Below, piece by piece: positions 34,251 through 47,400 of a DNA stretch of 64,000 nt. A model generated the notes under the pieces. The model was not told where the DNA came from. It worked only from the letters and a program-made list of their open reading frames with translations, and did not search any database. The stretch spans positions 14,276,406-14,340,405 of the forward strand of contig NC_012878.2 in NCBI RefSeq assembly GCF_000003195.3, written 5' to 3'. The translations under genes were made by a program, and so were the position numbers. Each line of letters starts with the position of its first letter. The stretch's first letter is position 1. The DNA comes from Sorghum bicolor (lineage: Eukaryota > Streptophyta > Magnoliopsida > Poales > Poaceae).

Positions 34251-36251
34251 CTATGAAAGGTAAAGGAAAGTGATCCTTTCTCGTGGTTTGTTTAGTTTTC
34301 TATAGTCTATGCACATCCGCCATCCTGTGACGGTGCGTTGCGGAATTAGCTCGTTCTTTTCATTCATAATAACAGTCATGCCTCCTTTTTTAGGCACAAC
34401 TTGAACTAGGCTTACCCACTCACTGTGCGGCACAGGATATATAATCCCTGCATGCAGCAACTTTATAACTTCCTTTTTAACTACCTCTCTCATAGTGTTA
34501 TTAAGTCTATGTTGGGGTTCTCGAGAAGGTGAAACAGAAGGATCTGTTGGAATACGATGGGTACAAATCATAGGACTGATTCCTGTAAGATCTTGGAGTG
34601 AGTAGCCGAAAACTGAGTGATGTTTCTCAAGAATGGTCATTAATTGCAGAGTTTGCTCCTGAGTGAGTTTATCGCTAATGATCACAGGAAACTCTGGATT
34701 ATTGTTTAGGAAAGCATAGATAAGACCGAGTGGTAAAGTTTTAAGCTCTATGGGGGGTTTAGGTATTTCTGCAAACACATCTAAGGGTTCAGGTTCAGAA
34801 GGTTCGGCTTCTTCTTCTATGAAGAAAGGAGTTTCGTCTTCTAAGTTTGATTCTTCTAAAAGTTCAAGAGATGCAGCCTTTACCTCCTCCATAGGATCAG
34901 GCAAAAGATATGACTCGGCCTTATTGTTTAAGGAGTGTGAAATTATTATTGGGAATTTAAAAGTTTTTCTGAAAGAAATGTGTAACTTTCCAGTGTGACC
35001 TTCATAAAGGAGACTTCTAAAAGGTTGTCCTATCAACAGGTCGAAGTCCCATGTATCAAAGATATAGAAGTTCAAATGAACCATGGAGCCTTCTACCGTA
35101 AGAGGTAGGACATTAATAATTCCAAGACTGGGGACTAATCGTCCCGAAGATTCCTTTATGACCTTTGTTGTGGGGGTTAAGACAAGATTTTTAAATAGTT
35201 TAAGTGCAAAAGATTCAGACATGATGTTGATCCCCACAACAGGATTATAAAGAGCATTAAATCGATCAGAACTATAAGCACAGCGTATAGTTATAGAGGG
35301 TGTGTCCAAACGGATCACATCAGAGGAAAGCTCTGATTCCTCCAACCATTCGCTACTCATGACTGAGATAAGCTCTCTCAATTGATATTCACTTGGCAAA
35401 TAAATGCTAAACTGGCCGTTTTGGGGTTTGTCAATAGAATGGTAGTTTGAAATATTTCCAAAATCGGCAAAAAGATCGGATTCTATATCCAGCATGAAGT
35501 CCGGTGGTGGAATTTCTTCCTCTTGTGGCTCAGAACTTGGGATAGCTAAAGTAGATGAAGAATTTGGTAGAGTGTCTACTTCGGCTTCGTAGGTTTCATC
35601 ATGAAGGGTATTATCCATCTCAGCTTCTAGGATTCTATCTAGGATCACTCTAGCTTCATCAGTAGGGATGCGAAAGAAAGAACCTCTAGACATTGTGTGT
35701 AGCATTTGTTTGTGATTTTTCTGAAGAACTCGAAAAAAGTGAAATAAAAGAACAGGGTCTTCAAGATTAAGGTTTGGACTAGATTCTAAAAGATCAGAAA
35801 AACATTTCCAGGATTTTCCCAAAGTTTCATTATCTTTTTGTTTAAAAGATAGGACTTTGAGTCTAAGGTCGGCTATACGGTCGAGGGAATAGAAATCTAG
35901 ACAAAAGTTGGCTCGTAAAACTCCCCATTCACCTCGTTGTTGACTTACCTTCTGACTGTACCATTGTCTAGCTTCTCCCCTTAAAGAAAAAGGAAAAAGC
36001 TTCCAACGTAAAGTTTTATCAGAAATGCCTTCAATGCGAAGACAATCACATGTTTGCTCAAAATCTCTAATATGAAGGTAAGGGTTTTCGTCTTCCTTTC
36101 CCGAAAAGGATAGGTTTTGAATCATGACAATCAACCTAGAACTTAACTTATACTGGGATGTTTGGATAGGCTGTGATGATTCCCATGGTAAAAGGTCAGT
36201 TACTGAAGGGATTGCAGATTCATGGATCGATTTAGAATTTTGGTTTTCCAT
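34251..36251 (-). pseudogene. Gag-protease and N-terminal RT of Athila-like element A
   Basis: The start MENQNSKSIHESA at 36251 was preferred over an in-frame ATG at 36335 because the intervening 28 residues are a hydrophobic translation of leader sequence. Gag capsid-like segment: YLHIRDFEQTCDCLRIEGIS, then WKLFPFSLRGEARQWY. No zinc knuckle is visible. A protease-like domain lies at about residues 360-480 (FNALYNPVVGINIMS where the catalytic Asp should be, so the active site looks lost), then the RT thumbprint [14 protein letters not shown] just before the frame is broken near 34290. Encodes capsid and processing functions of the element. Confidence 0.8.
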
Positions 36252-36385
36252 AAGGTAAGAGTAAAGAAAATAAATAAAGAATATAAAAGATAAGAAAAGA
36301 TAAAAGTATAGATACAAGCTAGTAGTAAGACTCAAGGTTATCTCGGCAAACCGTCTTTCTCCCCGGCAACGGCGCTAGAAATGCT

Positions 36386-37544
36386 TGTTGATATTTGGGA
36401 ACGCAATAAGGAATTGATCCGCAAGCGCACGGATATCGGTGAGCACTTCACCCGGGAGGTTATCCAGAGTATCGTATTTATTTTTTTACCACTAGGAGAA
36501 AGAGTGCATCTGACTAACCGGTCTATTACTACTAACCCTTTAGGCAACAAAGAATGTTTCTCGATGTGAGTGATAAATAGAGAAGACTGCAACCATAGTC
36601 TCCTTCTAACCTTGATAAGGATGATCTACTGTTCTATCAGGGAGGCTAACGGAATCTAGACACCACAAAGGATGTTCAACCCACACCTATAAACCCTATC
36701 CTTCCTGCTAACGAGATATGGTCTGCAAAGGTAACTCCGAATTGTCACGTTCCTCACTACTACCACGGTCTAGCTAGTCTGGGAATATCTATAAGTACCC
36801 CAGCCTAAACACCACGTTTACACCAGCAATGATTAATCTAAACTCTACGCGAAGAGATTAAATTAAATTCATAATCCAAAAGAACAATAAAACAAGAACT
36901 TACTAGAATTTAGAAGTCGAAATACTGAAGAATCCTAGGAGCAAGCTTCGAGTTAGGAGAAATTGATCCCGCAGGTACAACCTCAGAGTAGACACCGACA
37001 GGCCGGGCTTCCTCCAATCTACACCTCCACTCTATCTCTCTCAATCTAGTAGAAACTAGAAGATCTATTTCTACTTTCAATTGGTTTCTAAGCCTAAAAA
37101 GAAATTTTATTTAGAGAAGAGGTTTTCCTTCGAGGGCACCCCTCAACTCTATGATAACTTCTTGTCTTCTCCAGGGGCCAGGGGGGTCTCCTTATATAGT
37201 CCTCCTCCTCTATGCATTTTTGGGTCGGTAGGCGATGTGGTACTATCCTTGATCCTTTAGGTCGGTGGAACATCGTGTGTGAAGAGAGTCCCGAACGGAT
37301 ACAGGAGGGGGCGGACGCCCAGGTCCTCAGGGCGGGCGCCCTGTGCCTGGCCCCTTTCGGCCTCTGCTTTCTTCCCGTGGCTTTTAGAGTCTTCTAGATG
37401 GTAGAAAATTGCGCGGTGAAACAGATAAACAACAAAACTCGTGGAATTCTGTCAGATCAAACCCTAATTCTAGGTGTTGTTTGCATACTGGTCCTTACTC
37501 TTGTTTATTTGATAATTAAAATTGATACTTAAGAACTATCAACA
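36386..37544 (-). repeat. 5' LTR of Athila-like element A
   Basis: 1,159 bp; lacks a 67-bp segment (CGTTGATATC... to CCCTGCAG) present in the 3' LTR at about 29318-29390. Followed on the minus strand by a 10-nt spacer and the primer-site motif. Confidence 0.88.
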
Positions 37545-38320
37545 GGGTCGTCGTCGATGTACGGCCGCCACAGGTCGTCCACGCGTCGTCCGGCCGGCGA
37601 CTGACGAAACTGAATCGAGCGATTCAGTCGTCGTCAACCGTGTCTGAAACTCGATCTTCAACAACGTTTTACTGTCAGCTCACTCGATGGTTTTGGCTCA
37701 AATTTGATACTTTGGATAGAGCTACATGAGATCTACAAATTTTATTATAAGACCAAAGTCTAATTCAGCCTGGATTTCAAACCACAAGGCCCCCAAGAAC
37801 CCTATGTCGAATCTGCCGAATCCGAGACTTAGCCAAATTCGGCTAAGTATGGAAACAGCAATGATTTCTGTCTTGTGGGCTAAATTTGAATGTGTTCCAA
37901 GCTTTTCCAAAAAAAGTCATCAACATAACTTTTGTAGCTTATGAAATTTACTACAACTTTGTTTTAGATGTCATAGACATGCAAAGTATCTAACATCAGT
38001 TTCATAAAACATCTTGAAAAGAGGTCTAGGGGGGTCAATTAGGTCAAACTAGGGTTAACCATGTCTTAGGGGTGATTCTAGACAAAACCTCCAACATGAA
38101 CTTTGTTCAAAATGTTATTCTAAACATGATTAAAGTATTTTGGAAGAGAATGTACACTCATAGGCATTGGTCACCCATTACTACCACTCATATCAAGTCA
38201 CATAAGCAATTCAATCATGCATAGCATACAATAGATGACATGTGATCATGATGGATGCTTATGAATGAGTATAATAATGCTTATGTTGATGCAATGCACT
38301 AGGAGCTAACACTAGGAGTG

Positions 38321-41242
38321 TTACAGCCCTCCCCCCTTACAAAAATCTCGTCCCGAGATTTGAAAGACGTACCATTTTTCATAGAATGAGGGGTAAGTTA
38401 CTTGTAAATAGCCTTCCCTTTCCCAAGTGGCATCTCTCTCACTTTGACGGTTCCACAAGACCCTAAAAAGGTTAATCACTCTCCCGTGAGTAACTCTTTC
38501 CTTAACATCAAGAACTTGCACAGGCTTCTCTTCATAAGATAGATCGGACTGCAACTTAAGACTTCCTGTTTCAACTCTTTCTTCGGGCATACAAATCTTC
38601 GAAAGGAGCCATTTGAATACTTTATTGATAACTATTATTATAGGAGAATTCAGCTAAGGGTAGCCACTTATCCCATGCGCCCTTGGAAGAGATGACACAT
38701 GCCCTCAGCATATCTTCTAAAATTTGATTCACACGCTTAGTCTGACCGGAGGTTTGAGGATGGTAGGCTGAACTGCGAACCAATTTGGTGCCAAGGAGTG
38801 AATGCAAATGCTCCCAAAAGCGGGCAGTGAACTGAGGACCTCTATCAAAAATAATGGTGCGGGGCACCCCGTGCAATTTAACAATCTGAGAGAAGTACAA
38901 CTCAGCATAGTCAGATGCTCGATAGGTAGAATGTACGGGAATGAAATGAGCTGACTTGGTCAAACGGTCAACAATAACCCAAATAGAGTTGTGTCCTTTT
39001 TGAGTAGGGGGAAGTCCAACAATGAAATCCATGCTGATTTCTTCCCACTTCCAACCCAGAATCGACAAAGGTTGCAATGAAACTGCAGGCTTAAGGTGAA
39101 CTGCCTTTACCCTACAGCAAGTGTCACACCTAGCAACATAAGCTGCTATCTCCTTCTTCATCTTGGTCCACCAGAAACGAGGTTTCAAGTCTTGGTACAT
39201 TTTGCTACTACCAGGATGAATAGACAACTTGGAAGAATGAGCTTCATCTAAGATCTTGTTGCGTAGGTCACGGTCTTTAGGTACAACTAGTCGATCGTCA
39301 AACCACATTACACCTTTCTCATCTACCCTGAAATGCTTGGTATCTTGCTCGGTCATCTTTCTCTTGATATGGAAGATACCCGGGTCAGTCTTTTGAAGCT
39401 CTACAATTTGACTCTCTAAAGAGCAACTGACTACAATGTTGTGCAGGACCACCGGATGCAATAGATTGAAACCTTCCTCTAGGAGAGGTCCAACATGTTG
39501 CTTTCGGCTAAGAGCGTCGACTACAACATTGGCCTTGCCTGGATGATAGTGTACTTCTAGATTATAGTCCTTTATCAATTCCAACCATCTTCTTTGTCTC
39601 ATATTTAACTCGGGCTGAGTGAATATATATTTGAGGCTCTTATGGTCGGTATAAATGTGACATATATTACCCAACAGATAATGCCTCTAGAGTTTCAATG
39701 TGTGTACAACTGCTGCTAACTCTAGATCAACTGCCGAGAGGCGTAGGCAATGACTCGACCTTCTTGCATAAGTACACAACCTAGGCCAGTGCCAGATGCA
39801 TCACAAAAGACATTAAATGGCTTTTCAATGTCAGGCTGTGCCAAAATAGGAGCGGTGGTCAGCAAATGACGTAAAGCGGTGAAAGTGGCTTCACACTCCT
39901 GAGACTACACAAATTTCACATCTTTTTGCAATAGCTTGGTCATAGGCTTGGCTATTTTGGAGAAGTCAGGAATAAAACGACGATAATATCCAGCTAGACC
40001 GAGAAAACTCCGAACCTCATGCACTGAAGTCGGGGCCTTCCAATCTAGAACCTCCTGTACCTTTGAGGGATCAACAGAAATACCGTCTTCGGATAAGATG
40101 TGGCCTAGGAAAGGCACTTTCTTCAGCCAAAACTCACACTTGCTGAACTTGGCATAGAGCTGATGTTCTCGCAATCTAGTGAGTACAATCCGAAGGTGCT
40201 TCTCTTGGTCTTGGGCATTTTCAGAATACACCAATATGTCATCGATGAACACTACCACAAACTTATCCAGTTCAGGCATGAACATCGAATTCATCAGGTA
40301 CATGAAATGAGCAGGGGCATTAGTCAGACCAAAGGACATGACTAGATACTCGTACAACCCATACCTGGTAGAGAAAGCCATTTTAGGAATGTCTTCGGGT
40401 CGAATCTTGATTTGATGATACCCGGATCTCAGATCAATCTTTGAGAATACTTTAGCCTTAGCTAATGGATCAAACAGGATGTCAATGCGAGGCAGGGGAT
40501 ACTTGTTTTTGACAGTCCCGACATTCACTGGACGATAGTCTACACACATACGTAGAGACTTGTCCTTCTTCTTGACAAAGAGAGCCGGACAACCCCATGG
40601 AGAAGAACTAGGCCGAATAAGACCTTTCTCTAGGAGTTCTTGCAATTATTTCTTCAATTTTTCCAATTCATTGGGTGGCATTCGATATGGCCTTATAGAG
40701 ATAGGTGCAGTACCCGGAATTAGATCAATTTTAAACTCTATGTCCCTGTCCGGTGGCAACCTGGGCAGATCCTCTGGAAAAACATCCGGGAACTTACACA
40801 CTACCGAAATCTCTGCCACCGTGAGTGGTCTAATAGCATTAGCAGCGTGACAGATGTCGTCGCTTCTAGGAAGTTGAACTAAGAAAGCCTCTTTACTATC
40901 AGGCTCCCTCAACATGATTACCCTTGTTGAGGTGTCTATTAACACTCCATGGTCACTCATCCACTTCATTCCTAGGATAACATCTATTCCCAAGCCCGGT
41001 AAAATCACAAGGTTTGCTGAATAACTACGCCCTTCATTGGCAATATGTACATCCCTCACTAATTGATTTATAGAGATTTGATTACCCACAGCACTAATGC
41101 AAAATTTTCCACTGTCAAGATCAATTACATGCTGCCCATGCTTAGATGCGAATGCCTGACTCATAAATGAATGCGAAGCTCCAGAATCAAACAAGACAAC
41201 TGCGGGGTGTTCATTAACAAGAAACATACCAGCCGTGACCAC
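38321..41242 (-). pseudogene. Pol of chromovirus copy A (protease, RT, integrase, chromodomain; broken)
   Basis: Segments: protease 41242-40646 with the DSGA active site ([14 protein letters not shown]); RT 40645-39905 with [13 protein letters not shown]; RNase H/integrase 39674-38622 with a zinc-binding region ending [10 protein letters not shown] and catalytic MDFIVGLPP and FDRGPQF; C-terminus 38590-38321, chromodomain-like, ending DFCKGGGL. Breaks: TAA between protease and RT, TAG at KFV-stop-SQE, a roughly 30-bp loss and frame change in RNase H near 39730, and a 385-bp loss near 38591-38621 relative to copy B. The expected catalytic Glu of integrase is Lys (SGQTKRVNQ). Confidence 0.85.
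38325..38361 (-). other. PPT and hairpin of the first chromovirus internal domain
   Basis: Minus-strand GTAAGGGGGGAGGGC precedes the LTR. The hairpin AAATCTCG-TCC-CGAGATTT is at 38343-38361. Both overlap the end of the pol frame. Confidence 0.8.
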
Positions 41243-42165
41243 TTAACCTTCGGGAATTTCTTCAATGGTGGTATAGTGCACTCGGCCGGGACGAGTAGTA
41301 ACCCCAGCTGCAGAAGTCCTCCTAGGATAAGGGCAATCCCTTGCCCAGTGACCAACTTGTTTACAATTGAAGCAGGGATGGTAATCAGGGGGAGTTTTGG
41401 GGCTCCCTTGACCTGTAGCACCCCTGGGAAGAGCAACTGTGAAGGACTTGTGAACTCCCGTGTTCACATTTGACTTCTTCTGCGGCGGCCTGTACCTTGT
41501 CACAGCATTGGGTGGGCGATACACCGGCTTACTTGTCACTGGAGCCTTTGACTTCTTCCCCTCTTGAAACTAGTAAGCTTCTTGGCCTCAGTATCGACAA
41601 ATTTAGGAGCATAGCGAGGCAAGTTATTAAAAGCATGAAGATACTCAGTCAAGCTTTTAGTGCCCTGAGTCAGGTTCATTAACTCGGTATGCTTGATAGT
41701 CATTAAGCCTTGTGGAATATAAGTGTTCCTGAAAGCAGTTTTGGACTGATCCCAGGTGACAACAGCATTGGCAGGCAATCTGGTCGTGTAATAACTCCAC
41801 CAGACACCTGCTTTGCCCTCCAACTGGTGGGCTGCATATTCCGCCTTCAATTCTTTCGTCACCCTCAACAAGCGAAACTTTTGCTCGAGAGTGTTAAGCC
41901 ATTCATCAGCTTCCAGAGGTTCAACGGCCTCCTTGAAAAGCGGCGGCTTTGTGTCCTGGAAATCCTTGAAGTTGCTATACTGATTCGCTTCTCCGCCTTG
42001 GCGGGCATGGCGACCACCCCGGTTCTGCTGTGCCATAGTCTACATAGCTTCATTGACCATCCGTTGGCCCTCAACAAGAGTTGCTAGGAGCTCAGCAGGC
42101 GCAGGCGGGGGAGGAGGTGGTGGTGGCGGCACCTCATTGTGACCGGAGCGAGTATTGCGAGCCAT
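41243..42165 (-). pseudogene. Gag of chromovirus copy A
   Basis: Starts MARNTRSGHNEV at 42165, followed by a run of nine prolines. A TAG after NEAM (about 42039) interrupts it, then MAQQNRGGRHARQ and the capsid region (DEWLNTLEQKFRLLRV, VWWSYYTTRLPA) continue. About 170 nt present in copy B are missing near 41575. The nucleocapsid zinc knuckle CFNCKQVGHWARDCP is intact. A TAA (EIPEG-stop-VVTAG) separates gag from the protease. The TAG and the TAA are both also in copy B. Confidence 0.85.
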
Positions 42166-42565
42166 CTGCACAAGGCATACCAAGTGACCGTTTAGGATAA
42201 TAGATATAATTGCCATGAATCTCGATTGCTGCCATACGGAATTTAATGAAATAAATTCACATAATACAAGGCACAATAATCCATGTACAACAAGAGAATA
42301 TCATCCACGACACTGGTAATTTTCGCGATCATTCATTGTCACAATTCACAAGGATTAAAGACATTGCAGAAGATTATTTTAGCTCAACATAAACATGGAG
42401 CATCACAAATAAGTGCATAGGGTTACATAGGGTCACTGCCACAACTTAAGTCTTACAGGAGGGGCACCATGGCCAAATACATAGAGTTTCAGCTAAAATT
42501 CAGATTACATGTCCATTACATAAAGAGATGGATCCTGATACATGAGCATGGAAATTATTGTTAGG
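42166..42565 (-). other. Spacer between the extra ORF and gag, copy A
   Basis: About 400 bp without an ORF of note. On the minus strand it ends in TATGCCTTGTGCAG directly before the gag ATG, which resembles a 3' splice site. Confidence 0.55.
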
Positions 42566-43489
42566 TTACATTTCGTCCTCAGATTCTCCATTAGAAATTA
42601 TGCCATCATTCTGATCTTCCTCACTGGGAGCTTCTTCATGATTAAAGGGAACAGGGTGTGGGATAGGATTTATGATATTATTTAGGCGATGGACATCTAA
42701 CTGCAGCTCAGCAATCCTAGTAATCAGCTCTTCCTCTCTAATCTCAGCATGGAACAACACTCTAACTCTAGCAGCTTCTCTATTTTCAGCCAAGCGCATA
42801 GCCTCATCTCGCTCTCTAGTCATTTGCATCATGCGAGCTTGTGCCTCATTGCGCTCTCTAATTGCATTTTCAACTTGGTTGCGGCGGGCTTGCAAAGCGG
42901 TATGATAGTTTTAAATTTCAGCTTGTGCATCGCTAAAGGCCTTGCGGTACTTGCGTACGCGCTTGCGCAGTTTGCGCTGTCCAACTTGAGCTTGCTGGAG
43001 CGCTAGCATGGCTTCTATGTAGGTGTCTTGGCGTACATAGTACAGTTTCAGTACCGCCAGCATGGCACTCATAGCAGGGCTAGAGATATATCCTAGTATG
43101 GTTTCTCTCATCTCTAGAGGCTCAGTTCCTATCTGGGATACAAAAGTGTCAGTCACACTCACTCTAGGAAATGATCCAGCTGGGCCATTCACTAGCTCAT
43201 CCCCATAGTATTGGCATATTTCTAACAGCACTTCTAAAGCTGCTACTTGGGCACCCTCCCAGGGAGTTTGACCATCAGACTCTACTATCCAACCTAGCCA
43301 CTGTAGGTTGTTTGGACAAGGGGGAACTGTAATTTGGACATCTACCCAAGGTAAAGATCCTGCATGCTCGGCCTCTGTCCAGGTGTACTGAGGTGGTTCC
43401 TCATATCCCACTGAACTCAGCACCCTCCACAGCAAAGTAGGAGTGCCAAACATGTCCAGAAAAGTCTCACTTGCATGTGGGGCTGCATG
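42566..43489 (-). pseudogene. Extra ORF upstream of gag in chromovirus copy A
   Basis: Same protein as in copy B (61979-62893). From AAPHASETFLDMFG it runs through WVDVQITVPPCP and WEGAQVAALEVLLEICQ to a coiled-coil region and ends in the acidic GESEDEM. Relative to copy B, a 3-nt loss removes the start ATG, and CAA became TAA at about 42908. The 9 nt lost from copy B are present here, so this copy shows the unbroken middle part. No known family was recognised. It lies on the coding strand between the PBS and gag. Confidence 0.65.
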
Positions 43490-44016
43490 TAGGAAAGACC
43501 ACAACTTGAGTAAGGAAAATTCATTACAAGGGAAGGTAATTAGATATAGTTTCAGAATTATAAGAATTGAGTAGTGCATGAGGAATGTATGAATGATTCA
43601 TGATCCATGCATGTTCCATACGTCCTTTCCATTCCTAGAAGAAAGTTCTAACGGTATAGTCGGTGGCATACATACGTGCACTCTCTATACGCAACTACAC
43701 GGTCTACACGTTTCGTTGTTAGTGTACCTGCAGAAAATTTCATTTCAGCCCAACCCCACAAGAGTATATAAGCAGAAATGAAAATCCAGTCATCTACATT
43801 CAAGCTAGGTACTCTGATATATATTCCCGAACATATATCGCAGCACACTACCCATTTGAGACACCCCCATATATACATCAAACATGTATATGTGGCTGCA
43901 CCTACTACCCACAATTAAGTACCTTCATACATGTGTGCAACATGTAAATATTCCAGTAACCACAGCTAACACTCCCCTAGACCGACGGTTGGACGGTCAT
44001 GCTCTCACAGCGCACA
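43490..44016 (-). other. 5' leader region of chromovirus copy A
   Basis: Non-coding between the extra ORF and the leader repeats. Very similar to 62894-63423 in copy B. Confidence 0.5.
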
Positions 44017-44212
44017 CTTACCGTAGCGTAGAGGCATATAGATCCATACATTACCACTCAAGTAAGTGGCATCCATACAATTTCACGCCGTATGGACGAC
44101 GAAAGAAAACAAACATTGCTTACCATGACGTAGAGGTATATGATCCATTCATTACCACTTAAGTAAGTGGCATCCATATTATTGCACGCCATATGGACGA
44201 CGAAAGGAAAAA
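44017..44212. repeat. Imperfect tandem repeat (2 x 94 bp) in the chromovirus leader, copy A
   Basis: Units 44017-44110 and 44119-44212 share CTTACC, GTAGAGG, AAGTAAGTGGCATCCATA and TATGGACGACGAAAG. Each has a small hairpin (CCACTT-AAGT-AAGTGG in the second unit) and a second inverted pair CCATA.../...TATGG. Copy B has the same at about 63424-63619. Confidence 0.7.
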
Positions 44213-44401
44213 CCCCCATGTTAGTGATATTAAGCCACCTAGAAGTCCTTAAGCGGGCATAAAGGGTATGACCACTGGCATGGTATATGTTATTGAAACA
44301 TTTTTAAAACAGCCCTATGTATAGTATAATTTGCCAATTAGTTTGAGAAAACAAATTCATTTGTTTTTAAATACATCTATGATGGTTAAATGCTTAATCT
44401 T

Positions 44402-44413
44402 GCTCCGATGCCA
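44402..44413 (-). other. Primer-binding site of chromovirus copy A
   Basis: Minus-strand TGGCATCGGAGC, two bases from the LTR end. It is the initiator-Met tRNA site with two changes from TGGTATCAGAGC. Confidence 0.75.
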
Positions 44414-44415
44414 GC

Positions 44416-47400
44416 TGTAACAGAACCATCTAATTTATAAGAATTCAAGTGAATTAGCGACCACGGAAGCAGTCAAGCCAATGGACTTGAACCCATATAA
44501 ACCCGGTAGTCCGACGAAATCTCAAAAGACCTTGATTCAACCAACATACAACTAAGATCGTACATGATCAAGCATCGCCATCACAGATTACATACATTCA
44601 TCACAGAACATAATTTACAACACATCGGAGTTTTAAACAAAGTTATTACAAGCCAGTTCAGTAGCGGAAGAAAAGTAGTTTTGGAAACATCACACACTCA
44701 GTTTAATTTACATGCCAGTTCCATAGTCATCCCAATAAAAGCATAACTGAAGATAAAGGAGGTGATCACGCCCATGATCTATTCATCGTCCGCAGCCGGA
44801 TGATGACAGTTAGCACAGTAGCCGTGATAGATGACATCATCTGCAACAAGGGTAAATAAAACCCTGAGTACGAGAATGTACTCAGCTAGACTTACCCGTC
44901 ATAAACCAAAAATAAAGTGACACCAAGGAGTATGCAAGGCTGATCTTTGTGGACTGGTTTGACTCACCTTTTTGCATAAAAAGCTTTAGTTGTAAGTAAC
45001 CCATTTAAAACATTTCAGCAGCAGGTTCATTACTTAACAACTATCCACTAGATTAGCACCTGTTCTAAGCATACACTTGAGTATTTAAACATCACAATAA
45101 TAACCATATCCGGCTTATCACATAGCTATCAACATTCTCATCATAACCATCAAGTTTATTTATTGAGTTCTACGTTGCTGCTGCTCGAGTCAAGTTCTCA
45201 CTATCCGGGAGAGACGGCGATTCGAATCGATTCCTATCCAGCTGGAGGGGTATTCCTAGCACTCACCCAAGCATACTTCATGACGGCAGCTCGGATCACC
45301 TTTAGCACAACACCGGACCAAGTCGCGGGTCCGTCCAGCGCCGCACCCCCAGGCACCGCCAATCTGCCAGGGCAGGACTCTAACCTGATACCTAGGCTTA
45401 CGCCATTGACTCCCCGCACATCCTTACTACCAACCGGGGTGCGCACTCATACAGAACGGGGTATCCGGCCTGAGTTGCACTCGTAGGCTTCGCGGTCGGA
45501 ACGACTTATCTGGCCAACTAAGTGTTAGGCATGCGTTCAACATGACACGAGGACGTACAGCGAATCGGTCCTTAAACGACACGGACGAGGACACATTCAC
45601 ACCCAAGACCTCCATGCCTTGTTGCTGCACTATCTTCATCCCGCCCGGTCTGAGATTCATTATTAGCACATGGTTATTTCCACGATAGCAAATATATCCA
45701 ACCGTGATCAGCATCCACCTATCTCTCGCAGGTGACAGGAAATCACCCGGCTTATACTGAGCTAAGCATGGCTAAGCATCATTTCGATCCTGGACCTACT
45801 TAGGCAAGGTATAAGGTGGTCAAGGTAGTCATTATGCAGCAAGGGTGTCATATCAACGCCTAACTCTTAATGCAACAATACATAACCATAGTCAATTGAT
45901 AGCTGGACATGATAACAAAAATAGTAGGAGGCTTATAATGCTCCGGGGCTTGCCTTCAATGTAAGTGGACGGGCGGTGGTCGGGACACTCTGGCAGGTCC
46001 TCCTCCTCAGCTCCTTGAGGTGGCTCCCCTTGTTGTTCCTCCGGCTCCGGCAGCTCATACTCGAAGACCGTCACTCCCTTGGGTGCACCTATGTATGCAT
46101 GACAAGTGATAAACATAGGGAATGCACATAGGATGAAATATGTCATGATGCTGAGCAAAGGAACATATAACAAGGTATAAACATGAGCATAAACTCCTAA
46201 ATTAAGTGAATCACAGAATAACAAGTAAGTGCATACTTCTTCTCTGGTAGAGTGGCTAACTAGACAAGCTAATCATCCCTAGCTACTCCTACTTAGTCAC
46301 TGGTTTCATGGGCAGATTAACCAATCTCAAGATTCAGTTATAACTTAAGCACCATTTGGCCAAACTAAGCAAGTAGATACTTTCTGGAAAGCTTAGAAAA
46401 TTATCTACAATTCACTTTGAGACATCCCAGAAGGATTCCCAACCGAAATATGCTAAAACATACAAAGTTGGCTGGCTGTCCTGGAAAATCCAGAGAGCAA
46501 GCACTTCGCAGCAGCTACTTGCGACATTCACAACTTTCTAACTACTCACCCAAATGTCATGAAATTTGGATACAAAGTAGATAAGTAAGTTAGCTACAAG
46601 TTTGTTATAGAAAAGTTCTCCAGAAAACATCATCTTCAAGGAGTTCTTAAACAATTGCTATCAGCCACACCGAAATGCTCTAGGAAAAACATAATTGGCA
46701 AAAATAATATTTTACACATATTAAGAATGTAACATAGGTTCAATCCAAATGAACCAGTAGATAGAACATATCTAAGAAACACCAGAAAACATCATGGCAA
46801 GGTCTAAACTTATTTCTATTATGACCTTTTCTATTTATTTAATTATTAAGGTGATTTAATGATCATACATCACAAGTGCTCCAAGAATTCTAAGAAAATT
46901 ACATCAAGCTAGTTAGGATACCACCAGTTCACTGTAAAAACTTCAGGGCCCTTGCACATGCAGATTGTGAGATACAAAAATAACAAGCTAGCAAGGGCAT
47001 GCAAGGCATAAATGTGAAACCCTATCAAAAAGTGTCAAACAACAGATTTCAGATTTTTCCTAGCTTTGTTTACACATGAGTATAATACTCAGCAAGTTTC
47101 ACCATAAAAGGAGTTATAATTTATTTACTAAAAATACCACAAGAAACTCCTATTTAAACAAGCAATATTTATAACTTCACAATCAGACCTCCAAAAATCA
47201 TGATAAATTTATCAGAGCCTACTCATGCCATAAGTCACCATACCCTAAATTTGCATGGCCACTAGATCAACAGATCTCAAGATATAATTACTTTCTAATA
47301 AATAAAGATTAAATTATATCTATTTATTTCTGCAAAAACATGGCATGTTTCATATTTTTAATAAAAACTAGATTTACACAGGAACCAAGCAAAATTGGAG

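Larger units (their letters stand above)
28281..37544 (-). mobile_element. Athila-like Ty3/gypsy element A (9.26 kb), inserted in LTR A
   Basis: LTRs at 28281-29510 (3') and 36386-37544 (5'), perfect 5-bp TSD GGGTC (28276-28280, 37545-37549). Minus-strand order: 5' LTR, primer-site motif GCGCCGTTGCCGGGG (36375-36361), gag-protease, RT-RNase H-integrase, an extra ORF, PPT (minus TATGGGGGTATT, next to 29510), 3' LTR. The LTR pair differs by scattered substitutions and a 67-bp segment missing from the 5' LTR. Confidence 0.9.
24786..38324 (-). repeat. Terminal LTR (A) of the chromovirus, split by an Athila-like element
   Basis: LTR pieces 24786-28280 and 37550-38324, about 4,270 bp without the insert, aligned throughout with LTR B. 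Starts TGTAACAGAACCG and ends GGAGTGTTACA in plus orientation. It lacks two segments present in LTR B near 46195-46465, and LTR B lacks about 27 bp present here near 27832. The GC-rich part at 27620-28260 gives overlapping ORFs that recur in LTR B. Confidence 0.85.

Noticed and set aside
36252..36335. Hydrophobic N-terminal extension of the Athila-like A gag, resembling a signal peptide
   Set aside because: It is leader DNA between the primer site and the likely start at 36251; Gag is cytosolic and the stretch is a translation of AT-rich sequence.
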